Below, one piece after another: positions 12,475 through 23,906 of a stretch of 64,000 bases of DNA. The notes beneath the pieces are model-generated. The model had not been told where the DNA came from. It ran no database searches and was given only the letters and a program-made list of their open reading frames with translations. Each line of letters begins with the position of its first letter. The stretch's first letter is position 1. The stretch comes from Flectonema sp. DT1601 (taxonomy: Eukaryota > Euglenozoa > Diplonemea > Diplonemida > Diplonemidae), in the NCBI GenBank assembly GCA_964019425.1, contig OZ025854.1, forward strand, positions 1-64,000, read 5' to 3'. The translations under genes and the position numbers were made by a program.

Positions 12475-12508
12475 TTTATTTTTTTTAGCCTGGGATGGCC
12501 AGGCGACT

Positions 12509-15500
12509 CTTTTTTTTTTTTTTTGAGTGCACCACGACCCGTGAGTCTGTGATGCTGTTTGCGCTGTTAGGCGCGGCTGTTCTTTTTCTTTCTTTCTTTC
12601 TTACTTTCTTTGTTTTGGGGGTTGGGGGTGGGAATCCCGTAGGCTTTGTATCTCCTTTCTTTGTTTTGATAACTTAAAACTAATACTACATAATTAATTG
12701 TCCACTTGGACGACTTCAGATGTGTTGCAATGATGCCTTCAATGTTGATATTCGAAATGTCGATGTTTTAATAATACTACCGTCCTAATAGTTGTGCCAG
12801 TCTGTCTAAGGTTGTGACAAAACCAGTCATCTGCTGCTGATTCGCAGGTAAGTAGCAGTCCTCCAGTTGGCATGCTTCCTCTCCCTTGTCATTCATCATG
12901 TGACTGATGTATTTTTCTCTCAAGGTTTCTATACACCAATGTTCGCATATAAATAATACATGATGTGCTGTCGCCTTTCCAAGTTTACAGAAAAAGCACA
13001 GCTCGTTCAGTCCTTTGATTATCAGAGATCTGCAATGTCCCACTCTAAAGCGTGACATCAGTACTTCCTCTGGTCGTGTTAGAGCTTCGATGTACGGAGG
13101 GTGTCTTACCTCTCCCGGTCCGATCCAGTTCTCCCGTTTTCTCCGCTTGTGAAACGTCATCAATGTTCCCATGTCAAGTTGAGTGGGCAGTTGTTTAATA
13201 ATAACATCTTCGTGAGGTGGATCTTCCTTCAGGCCTGCAGCGAATTTCGCCAGTTGGTCCGCTACTTCGTTGTACCGCACGTTTCTGTGTGCCGGTACAT
13301 ACTGCATGTTGACTTGGATTCCCTTCTTCTCCAGTTTTATTGCCAACTTCCAGATCTTTTTGTTCATTGGGGACCTTTGTTTATATGGCCCTTGTTCCAA
13401 TGCCTGCATGACTGACATCGAATCAGTCAACAGGTGCGTCGTTGTTGTTAGAGATTCATGTTCATCCTCCGCCACCTGAACTAAATTTTCCAACACCAGT
13501 TTCACTGCAATCTGCTCGGTCCTATAAGAGGAACCCGCTACTGGTATTTTATATCCAAGTAGACGCATCTTGCTTTCGTTAACCATGACCACAGCGGCAG
13601 CCGCGTCTGTCATGTACGTGTTGGGTTTGTGTCTTATCGACCCGTCAGTGTAGACTTTCATCTCGTGGGCTGGTAGTTCAGTTTCTCGCTGTTCAGCCTC
13701 TTCCTTGTTACTTGAATATGTGAATCTCATCGCACTAGTACTTTTCCATGGAGGGAGAGTGTAGTGTTCTGGGTTCACTTCCAGGTTGGTAATGCTCCGG
13801 TAATTGTCAAGGCCAGGGATACCAGAGACATAGTCTATCCAGACATTCCATCCCCATTTTGATTTTTGAAATAATTCTGAACTCCCTGTTCTCGTCAGCT
13901 TGCGAGTCGGTAAGAACGGACTTAATTTGAAACGTTCATAGGTTCTGCACATCTTATACTGGATGTGTTCCTTCAGTCTTGGCGTGTCGGCTTCTTTGTA
14001 AAGTCTCTGTAGTTTGGTGCTCCGCAGGCATCCAGTTACCAGCCTCACTGCCCTGTTTACCAGTAATTCCAGTTATTCGAAGCACTCCTTTGGTAGCATC
14101 CAAGCAAAGCTTTCAACACCATAAAGCACCCTTGCTAACACCACCGTCACCAGTATACTGATGAGTGTCCTCTTTCTGCAGCCTATCCTAGTGAGTCTAA
14201 CCAACAAGCCTAGACCCTTGGAAGCAGCTGCCATCATCTTTTGAATTTGCGACTTAAAGGTTAACTTCTCGTCATAATGTACGCCTAGATACCGCACGGT
14301 ATTCGTCTTGTGAACTTTTCGTCCAACCGCATAGGCAAATCCGTGTAGTCCGGGTCCCACTCTTTCCAGCATCTTATCTATTTCTGCCTTGTTGTGGACT
14401 TTCTTCAGTTGTGAGAAGCTGGCGCTCATCTTCATTGTTTTCAGTACCGCCGGTTTGTTCGGTAGCTTGACTTTGATCTTATGTTTTGGAACGACATACA
14501 GGTGAGTGATGGCGAATTCTTCTTTTGAAACTACAGTTGTTGAGTTATCATCCTTCACAAGGTTACTCATTTGTTCTGCCGTGGCCACCACATATTTAAA
14601 TGTGTGTTCTTCAGAGTATACTACTACTGGGGACTTGTCATGAGTTCCACTTGGCCTCACGTGAATGTATTCCGTCTTGCCAGGGTTCTTATTGATTTTG
14701 ATGTGTGAGTCAAGTGCCCACCTTTCAAATATTTTGACTGCGTTGTTAACCTTGTTTTCTAAACAGCTGACAGTGCCCGCGGTTATTACTATTCCAACAT
14801 CATCTGCAAAGACAGTCGGTTCGTACTCTCTAGTTTATCTATCAAATCGTTTATGAAGATAGAGAATAACTGGGGTCCCAGCACGCTTCCTTGTGGCACC
14901 CCTACTCGAATGTTCCGGAATGCTCCCTTCACTCCATTCACCCTTGTTGAAATCTTCCTACTAGTCAAGTAGTTTTGAACCCACCGTAGATATTTCGTTG
15001 GTAGTCCTATTTTGGACATCTTATTTAGAAGAGTTACCGGTTGAACTGCATCGAAGGCTTTTTGTAGGTCGAAGGTGATTAATATCGCTTCTTCTCCCAT
15101 TGCCTTGGCACTTTTGAGTTTGTCTGTAACTATACAGAGATTTTCAATGGAATCCCGTCCTCGTTTGTAGGCTGCTTGCCTCGGATTCATTCTGTCTTTC
15201 AACAGGTGGTGCATCCGTTCCACGACCATTCTTTCAAAGAGTTTCGAGACGGTCGAGGTTAGTGCTATCGGTCTGTACGATAAGACTTGTTTCTTGTCTT
15301 TATCAGGTTTCAGTATGGGTATTACCATTCCACTTTTCCAGCACCTGGGTACTGCTGATCGTTGCCATGAGAGGTTGAATAGTCTTAGTAGTTGCTCGAG
15401 GAAAGCTTTTGGAAGTTGTTTTAACATCGAGTTCCAGATGTGGTCAGGTCCAGGTGCCTTCTTCTCTTTTGTTTTTGAAATTTGTCGTTCCAGTTCAGGC

Positions 15501-16017
15501 ATTCCAAATTCCACCGAGTTATCATCAGGTATTCCTTGCAAGGTTGGTTCACCGTCTTCGAATTTGAATTGGTCTGCGTATGTTTTGGTGAAGACATCTG
15601 CCATCTCCCGCGGGTCGGTTAATTCCTTCTCACCGTCGACAATCTTAGTAATTGAATGGTCCATCATTCTACCTTCCAGTTGTTTAACTTTTCTAAAGGC
15701 CCATCGGTAGTCCATTCCAGTCATGTCGCACTCAATGATCTTCTGTTTGATCATATTGATACCTCTTTCAATTGCTTCTGAGTCTGTCTTATCAGGGTCA
15801 GTCTCTGCCATTAAATCTTCCAATTCTGAATCCCTCACAGCGAAGGTACTACTTGACTTCTTGTTGTAGCCTGGGATGGCCCTTCTCGCTGCTCTCAGAA
15901 TCTCGTTGTTGATCCTATTAGCAAGTTTCTTAATTGCACATTCTTAATTCTTTCTAATTTGGGCGCTGCCCTTTCCAACAATATTTTATAATAATTCCAA
16001 TCGGCACAATGCCACTT

Positions 16018-16018
<1 letters not shown>
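12509..16018 (-). mobile_element. LINE copy A (family 1), 5'-truncated
   Basis: Copy with a normal 3' end: a conserved 3' UTR of about 250 bp and a poly(A) tail seen as the T-run 12509-12524. The 5' end is truncated within the EN-RT linker at 16018, directly against the poly(A) of R1 copy 1. 5' truncation with an intact 3' tail is the usual mark of target-primed reverse transcription. Confidence 0.92.
12777..16010 (-). pseudogene. LINE family 1 ORF2 (copy A): RT, RNase H, zinc knuckle; two breaks
   Basis: Contains the RT domain (SYRPIALTSTVSKLFER, ILITFDLQKAFD, GVPQGSVLGP), an RNase H domain (KVYTDGSIR, YRTEQIAV, LLTDSMSV, PAHRNVRYNEVAD) and a C-terminal CCHC-like cluster (CFFCKLGKATAHHVLFIC). 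Two lesions separate the reading frames relative to copies B and C: a 1-nt deletion near 14826, just before the FADD box, and a CAA-to-TAA nonsense change near 14073. RNase H is complete here, unlike in B and C, so A keeps the ancestral state of that domain. Confidence 0.9.
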
Positions 16019-16054
<36 letters not shown>

Positions 16055-16394
16055 CGGGAAGATAAAATGGAAACTACTCTCTTTGTCCTTTTTCATTATA
16101 CTGTTAATTAGTACAATCTTTCTACTGACTCTGATCGTTGTCTCGACATACAGCGACAGGGAAAACCCGCGAGCTGGGGACGACAGTCTTCTTCAGCATT
16201 TAAGCATTTTTCGACTTGAAAAGACATGACCCTTCAATTTAATGAGTTCTCATGTTTCTAGGTTTGGGATGGGGAATGTGCACTTCTTTTCTTGATCCTT
16301 TGTTCTCATGGATCCCTTGTCTCCGTGCACAAAGAATAATTCGTCGTCTACCCAGCTTTACATTTGTCGCTGTACCAGTAAATAAAATGGGGCC
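16019..16394 (-). mobile_element. R1 short retroposon, copy 1
   Basis: About 340-bp non-coding repeat, starting GCCCCATTTTATTTACTGG and ending TTCCCG followed by poly(A) (T-run about 16020-16054). Two more copies lie on the plus strand (44636-44906 and 45477-45850). Poly(A) ending, variable 5' truncation and lack of coding capacity point to a SINE-like element or the 3' end of a longer element. I see no tRNA-type A/B boxes at its head. Confidence 0.8.
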
Positions 16395-16411
16395 TTTTTT
16401 TTGTGTGCACA

Positions 16412-16430
16412 GCAGGTTCCTTCGACCTGC
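16412..16430 (-). other. 3'-terminal stem-loop of subfamily LINE
   Basis: GCAGGT and ACCTGC pair as a 6-bp stem with a 7-nt loop, about 10 nt before the A tail. It takes the place of the GCATCAC/GTGATGC stem in copies B and C, with a different sequence but the same pairing. Confidence 0.7.
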
Positions 16431-16612
16431 TTTGCTGTTTGCGCTGTTAGGCGCGGTTGTTCTTTCTTTCTTCTGTAAACTTTCTTTTTGTGGGGATTGG
16501 GGATGGGATGGGGGGTTCCCGTAGGCTTCGTATCTTCTTTGTTTTCTTTGTTTATCAATTACTAAAGAGTTCAGTTTACTTCCTCATTTGGTCTAAGAAC
16601 CGCATCTTTAAA

Positions 16613-17587
16613 TTATGGATTTCCAGGTCTTCCGAGCATTTCAGCTATTTGGTCCAGTACCACTACAAAGTTGGACATGCTGCGTTGATTCTCCTTTAAT
16701 TCTCCTTTACAGTGTCCAACTCTGAAGCGGGACATTAGGACTTCTTGTGGTCTCGTCAGTTCTTCTATAAAAGGTGGATGCCTCTGTTCGCCGGCTCCAA
16801 TCCACTCCTCTCGTTTTCTTCTCTTGTGAAAAGTCATAAGGGTTCCCATATCCAGTCTAGTAACTAAACTCTCGAGTACCACACTGTCATCTGGAGGTTT
16901 CTTTATCGTACCTGCAGCGTGTTTTGCCACCTTGTCTGCTATTTCATTATACAGCACATCCATATGTGCCGGGACATACTGCATGTTAATATTAACACCT
17001 CTGTGTTCCAGTTTCAGTGCTAACTTCCAGATTGATGCATTTGTAGCAGATTTCTGTTCTTCAGGTCCTCGCTCAAGTGCCTGTATTAGCGACATTGAGT
17101 CAGTTAGAATATGCGTCTTTGTTGTGGGAAGTATTCCTTCGGATGCCTTTTTGTTTTTCAGGAGTATTCTCATCGCTTGTTCCACGGCTATCTGTTCAGT
17201 TCTGTAGGAGCTTCCTGCTACAGGTATTCTGAATCCGGTCATGCTAACTTCCTTACCCTTCACTATTATCACAGATGCTCCTGACTTGGTCATGTACGTC
17301 TTCGTCCTATGTCTAATAGACCCATCTGTGTACACCTTCACGTCTTCAATTGGTAGACCGGCTTCTTTGTCTTTTGCCTCTTCTTTTCCAAAACAGTAAT
17401 TGAATTCCATTGCATTAGTTACCTTCCATGATCGCATCTTATAGTGCTTTGGATTGATTTCCGAGTGATACGAGCTTCTGTGTTTGTCGAGTCCCGGGAT
17501 CCCCGACACATATTCATCCCAAACTATGCGACCCCAAGCTGTTTTTGGTGGGTAGTTTAGGCCTCCCTCCGTCCATTTCCATGTAAA
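16613..17587 (-). pseudogene. RNase H remnant of diverged LINE subfamily
   Basis: Open frame with the RNase H blocks KVYTDGSIRH, YRTEQIAVEQ, HILTDSMSLIQ and PAHMDVLYNEIADKVA, so all acidic positions are kept. After FRVGHC it jumps to GELKENQRSM and the C-terminal LDQIAEMLG, skipping about 40 residues that contain the CCHC-like cluster in copies A-D. An ATG lies within the adjoining poly(A)-derived lysine run, but this is a 5' truncation point, not a real start. Confidence 0.8.
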
Positions 17588-17616
17588 CTTTTTTTTTTTT
17601 TTTTTTTTTTTTGAGT

Positions 17617-17643
17617 GCATCACGACCCGTGAGTCTGTGATGC
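17617..17643 (-). other. 3'-terminal stem-loop of LINE copy B
   Basis: GCATCAC and GTGATGC form a perfect 7-bp stem around a 13-nt loop, four nucleotides before the poly(A). A second hairpin, GCGC-CTAACA-GCGC, lies at 17649-17662. LINE reverse transcriptases often recognise such 3' structures on their RNA. Confidence 0.75.
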
Positions 17644-17864
17644 TGATTGCGCTGTTAGGCGCGGTTGTTCTTTTTCTTTCTTTCTTTCTTACTTTCTTTG
17701 TTTTGGGGGTTGGGGGTGGGAATCCCGTAGGCTTCGTATCTCCTTTCTTTGTTTTGATAACTTAAAACTAATACTACATAATTAATTGTCCACTTGGACG
17801 ACTTCAGATGTGTTGCAATGATGCCTTCAATGTTGATATTCGAAATGTCGATGTTTTAATAATA

Positions 17865-20800
17865 CTACCGTCCTAATAGTTGTGCCAGTCTGTCTAAGGT
17901 TGTGACAAAACCAGTCATCTGCTGCTGATTCGCAGGTAAGTAGCAGTCCTCCAGTTGGCATGCTTCCTCTCCCTTGTCATTCATCATGTGACTGATGTAT
18001 TTTTCTCTCAAGGTTTCTATACACCAATGTTCGCATATAAATAATACATGATGTGCTGTCGCCTTTCCAAGTTTACAGAAAAAGCACAGCTCGTTCAGTC
18101 CTTTGATTATCAGAGTTCTGCAATGTCCCACTCTAAAGCGTGACATCAGTACTTCCCCTGGTCGTGTTAGAGCTTCGATGTACGGAGGGTGTCTTACCTC
18201 TCCCGGTCCGATCCAGTTCTCCCGTTTTCTCCGCTTGTGAAACGTCATCAATGTTCCCATGTCAAGTTGAGTCGGCAGTTGTTTAATAATAACATCTTCG
18301 TGAGGTGGATCTTCCTTCAGGCCTGCAGCGAATTTCGCCAGTTGGTCCGCTACTTCGTTGTACCGCACGTTTCTGTGTGCCGGTACATACTGCATGTTGA
18401 CTTGGATTCCCTTCTTCTCCAGTTTCATTGCCAACTTCCAGATCTTTTTGTTCATTGGGGACCTTTGTTTATATGGCCCTTGTTCCAATGCCTGCATGAA
18501 CTAAATTTTCCAACGCCAGTTTTACTGCAATCTGCTCGGTCCTATAAGAGGAACCCACTACTGGTATTTTATATCCAAGTAGACGCATCTTGCTTTCTTT
18601 TACTATGACCACAGCGGCAGCCGAGTCTGTCATGTAAGTCTCGGATTTGTGTCTTATCGACCCGTCAGTGTAGACTTTCATCTCGTGAGTTGGTAGTTCA
18701 GCTTCTCGCTGTTCAGCCTCTTCCTTGTTACTTGAATATGTGAATCTCATCGCACTAGTACTTTTCCATGGAGGGAGAGTGTAGTGTTCTGGGTTCACTT
18801 CCAGGTTGGTAATGCTCCGGTAATTGTCAAGGCCAGGGACACCAGAGACATAGTCTATCCAGACATTCCATCCCCATTTTGATTTTTGAAATAATTCTGA
18901 ACTCCCTGTTCTCGTCAGCTTGCGAGTCGGTAAGAACGGACTTAATTTGAAACGTTCGTAAGTTCTACACATCTTATACTGGATGTGTTCCTTCAGTCTT
19001 GGCGTGTCGGCTTCTTTGTATAGTCTCTGTAGTTTGGTGCTCCGCAGACATCCAGTTACCAGCCTCACTGCCCTGTTTACCAGTAATTCCAGTTGTTCGA
19101 AGCACTCTTTTGGTAACATCCAAGCAAAGCTTTCAACACCATAAAGCACCCTTGCTAACACCACCGTCACCAGTATACTAATGAGTGTCCTCTTTCTGCA
19201 GCCTATCCTAGTGAGCCTAACCAACAAGCCTAGACCCTTGGAAGCAGCTGTCATCATCTTTTGAATTTGCGACTTAAAGGTAAACTTCTCGTCGTAATGT
19301 ACACCCAGATACCGCACGGTATTCGTCTTGTGAACTTTTCGTCCAACCGCATAGGCAAATCCGTGTAGTCCGGGTCCCACTCTTTGCAGCATCTTATCTA
19401 TTTCTGCCTTGTTGTGGACTTTCTTCAGTTGTGGGAAGCTGGCACTCATTTTCATTGTTTTCAGTACCGCCGGTTTATTCGGTAGCTTGACTTTGATCTT
19501 ATGTTTTGGAACGACGTACAGGTGAGTGATGGCGAATTCTTCTTTTGAAGCTACAGTTGTTGAGTTATCATCCTTCACAAGGTTACTCATTTGTTCTGCC
19601 GTGGCCACCACATATTTAAATGTGTGTTCTTCAGAGTATACTACTACTGGGGACTTGTCATGTGTTCCACTTGGCCTCACGTGAATGTATTCCGTCTTGC
19701 CAGGGTTCTTATTGATTTTGATGTGTGAGTCAAGTGCCCACCTTTCAAATATTTTGACTGCGTTGTTAACCTTGTTTTCTAAACAGCTGACAGTGCCCGC
19801 GGTTATTACTATTCCAACATCATCTGCAAAGACAGTCGGTTCGTACATCTCTAGTTTATCTATCAAATCATTTATGAAGATAGAGAATAACTGGGGTCCC
19901 AGCACGCTTCCTTGTGGCACCCCTACTCGAATGTTCCGGAATGCTCCCTTCACTCCATTCACCCTTGTTGAAATCTTCCTGCTAGTCAAGTAGTTTTGAA
20001 CCCACCGTAGATATTTCGTTGGTAGTCCTATTTTGGACATCTTATTTAGAAGAGTTACCGGTTGAACTGCATCGAAGGCTTTTTGTAGGTCGAAGGTGAT
20101 TAATATCGCTTCTTCTCCCATTGCCTTGGCACTTTTGAGTTTGTCTGTAACTATACAGAGATTTTCAATGGAATCCCGTCCTCGTTTGTAGGCTGCTTGC
20201 CTCGGATTCATTCTGTCTTTCAACAGGTGGTGCATCCGTTCTACGACCATTCTTTCAAAGAGTTTCGAGACGGTCGAGGTTAGTGCTATCGGTCTGTACG
20301 ATAAGACTTGTTTCTTGTCTTTATCAGGTTTCAGTATGGGTATTACCATTCCACTTTTCCAGCACCTGGGTACTGCTGATCGTTGCCATGAGAGGTTGAA
20401 TAGTCTTAGTAGTTGCTCGAGGAAAGCTTTTGGAAGTTGTTTTAACATCGAGTTCCAGATGTGGTCAGGTCCAGGTGCCTTCTTCTCCTTTGTTTTTGAA
20501 ATTTGTCGTTCCAGTTCAGGCATTCCAAATTCCACCGAGTTGTCATCAGGTATTCCTTGTAAGGTTGGTTCACCGTCTTCGAATTTGAATTGGTCTGCGT
20601 ATGTTTTGGTGAAGACATCTGCCATCTCCCGCGGGTCGGTTAATTCCTTCTCACCGTCGACAATCTTAGTAATTGAATGGTCCATCATTCTACCTTCCAG
20701 TTGTTTAACTTTTCTAAAGGCCCATCGGTAGTCCATTCCAGTCATGTCGCACTCAATGATCTTCTGTTTGATCATATTGATACCTCTTTCAATTGCTTCT

Positions 20801-21714
20801 GAGTCTGTCTTATCAGGGTCAGTCTCTGCCATTAAATCTTCCAATTCTGAATCCCTCACAGCGAAGGTACTACTTGACTTCTTGTTGTAGCCTGGGATGG
20901 CCCTTCTCGCTGCTCTCAGAATCTCGTTGTTGATCCTATTAGCAAGTTTCTGCACATTCTTAATTCTTTCTAATTTGGGCGCTGCCCTTTCCAACAATAT
21001 TTTATAATAATTCCAATCGGCACAATGCCACTTCCATTTCCATGTTCCAGAACTCTCTTTTGAATATTCATCTGTTTTGATATCTTCGATTGTCAGTTTG
21101 AGCGGCAGGTGATCGCTGCCCCATCCCTTCATGAGTTCGATTTGTGCATCCAAAGAAATATCTAATGCAATTACATCCGGAGAAGCTGAGCTCTGTGGTC
21201 TTGTGTGTTGTTGAGGTTTGTTTAGAATTTGAATTGCTGCTTCTAGTGACCAATCGTAGAAGCTGTTACCAGTGGTGTTCGTATTACCATTTGACCAAGT
21301 TGAATGGTGTCCATTGATGTCACCCGCAATCAATGTGCCGGGCTCTGTTTTAAACTTCCATGTTGTTGCCTTGATTTCAGGCGGGTGGTAAACATTGTGA
21401 ATTGTCAATGGCGGATTAGATTGAAGTACTACTGTTAATATCTCAGTTTGGTCATGTGAGATGTCGGGGTGTTTTAATATTATCTTATTTAAATCATTTC
21501 TGACCAGAGTGACGAGTCCTCGATGACCTGACTTGATGGTGCTATCTCGCCTGTGGATTGCATACCCTTCAATAGCGAAGTGTTTTTCTTTAGATAACCA
21601 CGTTTCCTGCAGTAGTACTACTTCAGGCTTTTCTTCTTTCAGTGCCCAGTTCAATCGAAAGTAATTTTCTGGTTTCAGAACTGAGCGTATGTTATTTGAC
21701 CAGATCACAATCAT
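17865..21714 (-). pseudogene. LINE family 1 ORF2 (copy B): EN-RT intact, RNase H broken by 68-bp deletion
   Basis: The ATG at 21714 overlaps the ORF1 stop (ATGA). The first 1081 codons are open: APE endonuclease (VLLQETWLS, AGDINGHHSTW, GWGSDHLPL; about residues 1-215), RT (ILITFDLQKAFD, GVPQGSVLGP, VFADDVGIV; about 450-700) and the first part of RNase H (KVYTDGSIRH, YRTEQIAV). Relative to copies A and D, 68 bp are missing at ~18497. This removes the TDSMSV block with a catalytic Asp and shifts the frame, giving a stop at 18469. The remainder reads on in another frame to 17865. EN and RT could still be made. Confidence 0.92.
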
Positions 21715-23570
21715 GATTGGCCAGTGTTGTTCCTATTGGTCGCACTTGTAGTAATCTTGTTCATACCAAGATTGTTCTCAATCCTCTTGACAGCTTCTAT
21801 CAACGAAGTGATGGCTGTCGCCATGTTGTTGTTGGCTGCTTCGTTCTTTTTCGTAGTTTGCACCAGGGTTTCTACAATCCCGGTTATCTGTGCCATGCCT
21901 TCATCAAGTCGAACTTGCATGTCTTTTACTTCTTTCTGGAGACGTTCGATAGTCTCGTTCGTTTTCTCTCTCAGGCTGTTCACGTTGTTTTCTACAACCT
22001 GAACTTCGGCCGTTGGTTTCTTCGTTGTCGGGAGTGACCTCTTGACCGCTGCTGCGTACGATGTTCTAGCCTCACGGTACTTAACTACAACAGGTTTCGC
22101 TGTTTCCTTCGCCTTCACTTCTGTTTCTAACTTTTCAATGAGGATGACAATATCACCACACTGTACAAACCTTGATTCTGGTTTCTTGTCCAGTGCGATG
22201 ATAAAGTCACCTCTGTCCATCCTTATAAACTTTGACTTCAGTCCTATCTCCAATAGGATATTCCGAAGTCTGTTTCCCCAGCTGTAAGGTGCTCCACTGA
22301 GACGGTGGAGCCCTTCGCCAAACACTGTGGATGCATATTTACCAGCACCCTTTCTGACTTTATCAACATCCTTTTGATAAACCACCCTCAATCCAATCTT
22401 GCCATGAATGATGGTGAGTCCATGGCAGAGGTCATGTTGGGCTTTAAGTATGCCAACTGCCTCTTCGTTAGTTGTCTTGCGGTCCAGCCACACTGTGGTG
22501 TACTGAGTGGGTGTCTGTCCCGCCACTGATTTGATCCGGAAATAAACATTTCCTATTCCGGAGTTTCTTAATAATGCAACAGCTGCATCCACGTCGTTTG
22601 GGAGAACAGTGAGTTCTACGTAGTCTTTGCCAACGTATCTGTAGGAGCGTTGATCGACTCTTCCGTGTTGTGCCACAACAGCTTTGACAATTGCTGTTAC
22701 AGCTGCCGGGTTTTGGACCTGTGACTTGGTCAACTCTTTAGTTGTTATCCACGCAATTAATTCGTGGGTCACCGGTGCGTTGATCTTCTTAGCTATTGTT
22801 AGAGTTGGGCGGTGGATCGTGCCAGACAAAGCAACGAACCACCAGCTTCTTATTCTTAATTGTCCATCAAACTGGACCGGCGTTTGTATCTGACTGCAGT
22901 CAGTTGCGTGTTGTAGGGCACGTTTTGGAGGTGGTCGTGTGAACACCATCGTCAGTTGCTTCGTTTTGCTGGCCTTTTCGAAGTAGTCTTCGTCCAGGCT
23001 TCTTGCTTGTTGAGATAATGCAAGTATAATGCCGTTGGTCTTGCTGTTGAGGGTCTCAGTTGGCTGGAGTATTTTGCATTTAAAATGCTCCTTGTTGAGT
23101 TTCGGTGGTGGCCCATCCATAATCACCGTTGATCTTCTTTGTGCCTCTTTGATTTGAGGGCTTGATTGGGGTGCCTCATTTGACGGAGGGCTTTGTTTCG
23201 TTTTTAATACACTTCCTTGTGCCTCTATGTTTTGAGGGCTTATTTGAATTGCCTCTTTGTTTTGAGGGCTTGTCTAAGTTTGAGTTGCCTCCTTGTTTTG
23301 AGGGCTTGCTTGAAATACTGCTGGAGGTCCTACTGCGGTCACCTCTACTGCAATTCCTTCCGGTACTTCTGGAGAGTCCATCTCCATTTCTTCCTCTGAT
23401 ACTTCTGGTGATTCTCCCATCACCACGTCCTCGTCTTCTTGTTGGGTCTCTTCTTCTTCCCGGATCTCATTTCTGGCTTGTTCCCTCATCTTCTTCGCCT
23501 CTTTCCTTTCTCTTTCTCTCCTTTCTGCAGCCCTTCTATCTTGCGGACGCATTGCTTTCTTTCCAGCCAT
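21711..23570 (-). pseudogene. LINE family 1 ORF1 (copy B), one nonsense codon
   Basis: Starts MAGKKAMRPQDRRAAERRER with a highly charged N-terminal helix, then a Q/P-rich segment built from a degenerate SPQNKEAIQ-type repeat. The frame is continuous except for one AAG-to-TAG stop at 23276-23274 (codon 99). Downstream, 471 codons are open from 23126, with a central globular part and a C-terminal coiled coil (SLREKTNETIERLQKEVKDM). No CCHC knuckle is visible, unlike ORF1 proteins of many I-type elements. Presumed RNA-binding partner of ORF2. Confidence 0.88.
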
Positions 23571-23658
23571 TTTAAACTTTTTTCCTTTTGATACAATAAA
23601 GTACAGAAACTGTAGCTTTAGAATCGTTGGTAAACTCTTTTTCTTTTTTTTTTTGAGT

Positions 23659-23685
23659 GCATCACGACCCGTGAGTCTGTGATGC
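23659..23685 (-). other. 3'-terminal stem-loop of LINE copy C
   Basis: Same GCATCAC/GTGATGC 7-bp stem as in copy B, immediately before ACTC and the A tail. Copies A and D have GTGGTGC in one arm, which still pairs through a G-U. Confidence 0.75.
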
Positions 23686-23906
23686 TGATTGCGCTGTTAG
23701 GCGCGGTTGTTCTTTTTCTTTCTTTCTTTCTTACTTTCTTTGTTTTGGGGGTTGGGGGTGGGAATCCCGTAGGCTTCGTATCTCCTTTCTTTGTTTTGAT
23801 AACTTAAAACTAATACTACAGAATAAATTGTCCACTTGGACGACTTCAGATGTGTTGCAATGATGCCTTCAATGTTGATATTCGAAATGTCGATGTTTTA
23901 ATAATA

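Larger units (their letters stand above)
9262..12508 (-). mobile_element. LINE copy E (family 1), 3'-truncated at the octamer array
   Basis: Degenerate APE-type non-LTR retrotransposon on the minus strand. It begins next to the poly(A) tail of copy A (T-run 12509-12524), carries a broken ORF1 and the 5' part of ORF2, and stops inside the region before the RT core at 9262, where the octamer array begins. It has no 3' UTR or poly(A). The first ~700 bp (12474 to ~11780) is nearly identical to copies B and C; the rest is a clearly diverged relative, so the copy is a mosaic. Confidence 0.9.
16395..17587 (-). mobile_element. 5'-truncated LINE, diverged family 1 subfamily
   Basis: Short copy holding only the RNase H end and 3' UTR, with an 8-bp A tail (T-run 16395-16402). 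It starts directly against the 24-bp poly(A) of copy B. Its 3' UTR keeps the GCGCCTAACAGCGC hairpin of the other copies, but its terminal stem-loop has a different sequence. Confidence 0.85.
17588..23640 (-). mobile_element. LINE copy B (family 1), near full length
   Basis: About 6.05 kb. The 5' end lies near 23640 (CCAACGATTCTAAAGC shared with copy C) and directly follows the poly(A) of C. ORF1 and ORF2 overlap by ATGA. The 3' UTR ends in a stem-loop and a poly(A) tail (T-run 17589-17612). Domain order APE endonuclease, RT, RNase H and CCHC-like places it in the I/ingi-like group of LINEs by architecture; I have no phylogeny to fix the clade. Confidence 0.93.

Noticed and set aside
12088-12552. 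Plus-strand leucine-rich ORFs opposite LINE ORF1 (also 23162-23575, 29191-29607)
   Set aside because: Shadows of the repetitive SPQNKEA region on the other strand; they recur only because the LINE does.
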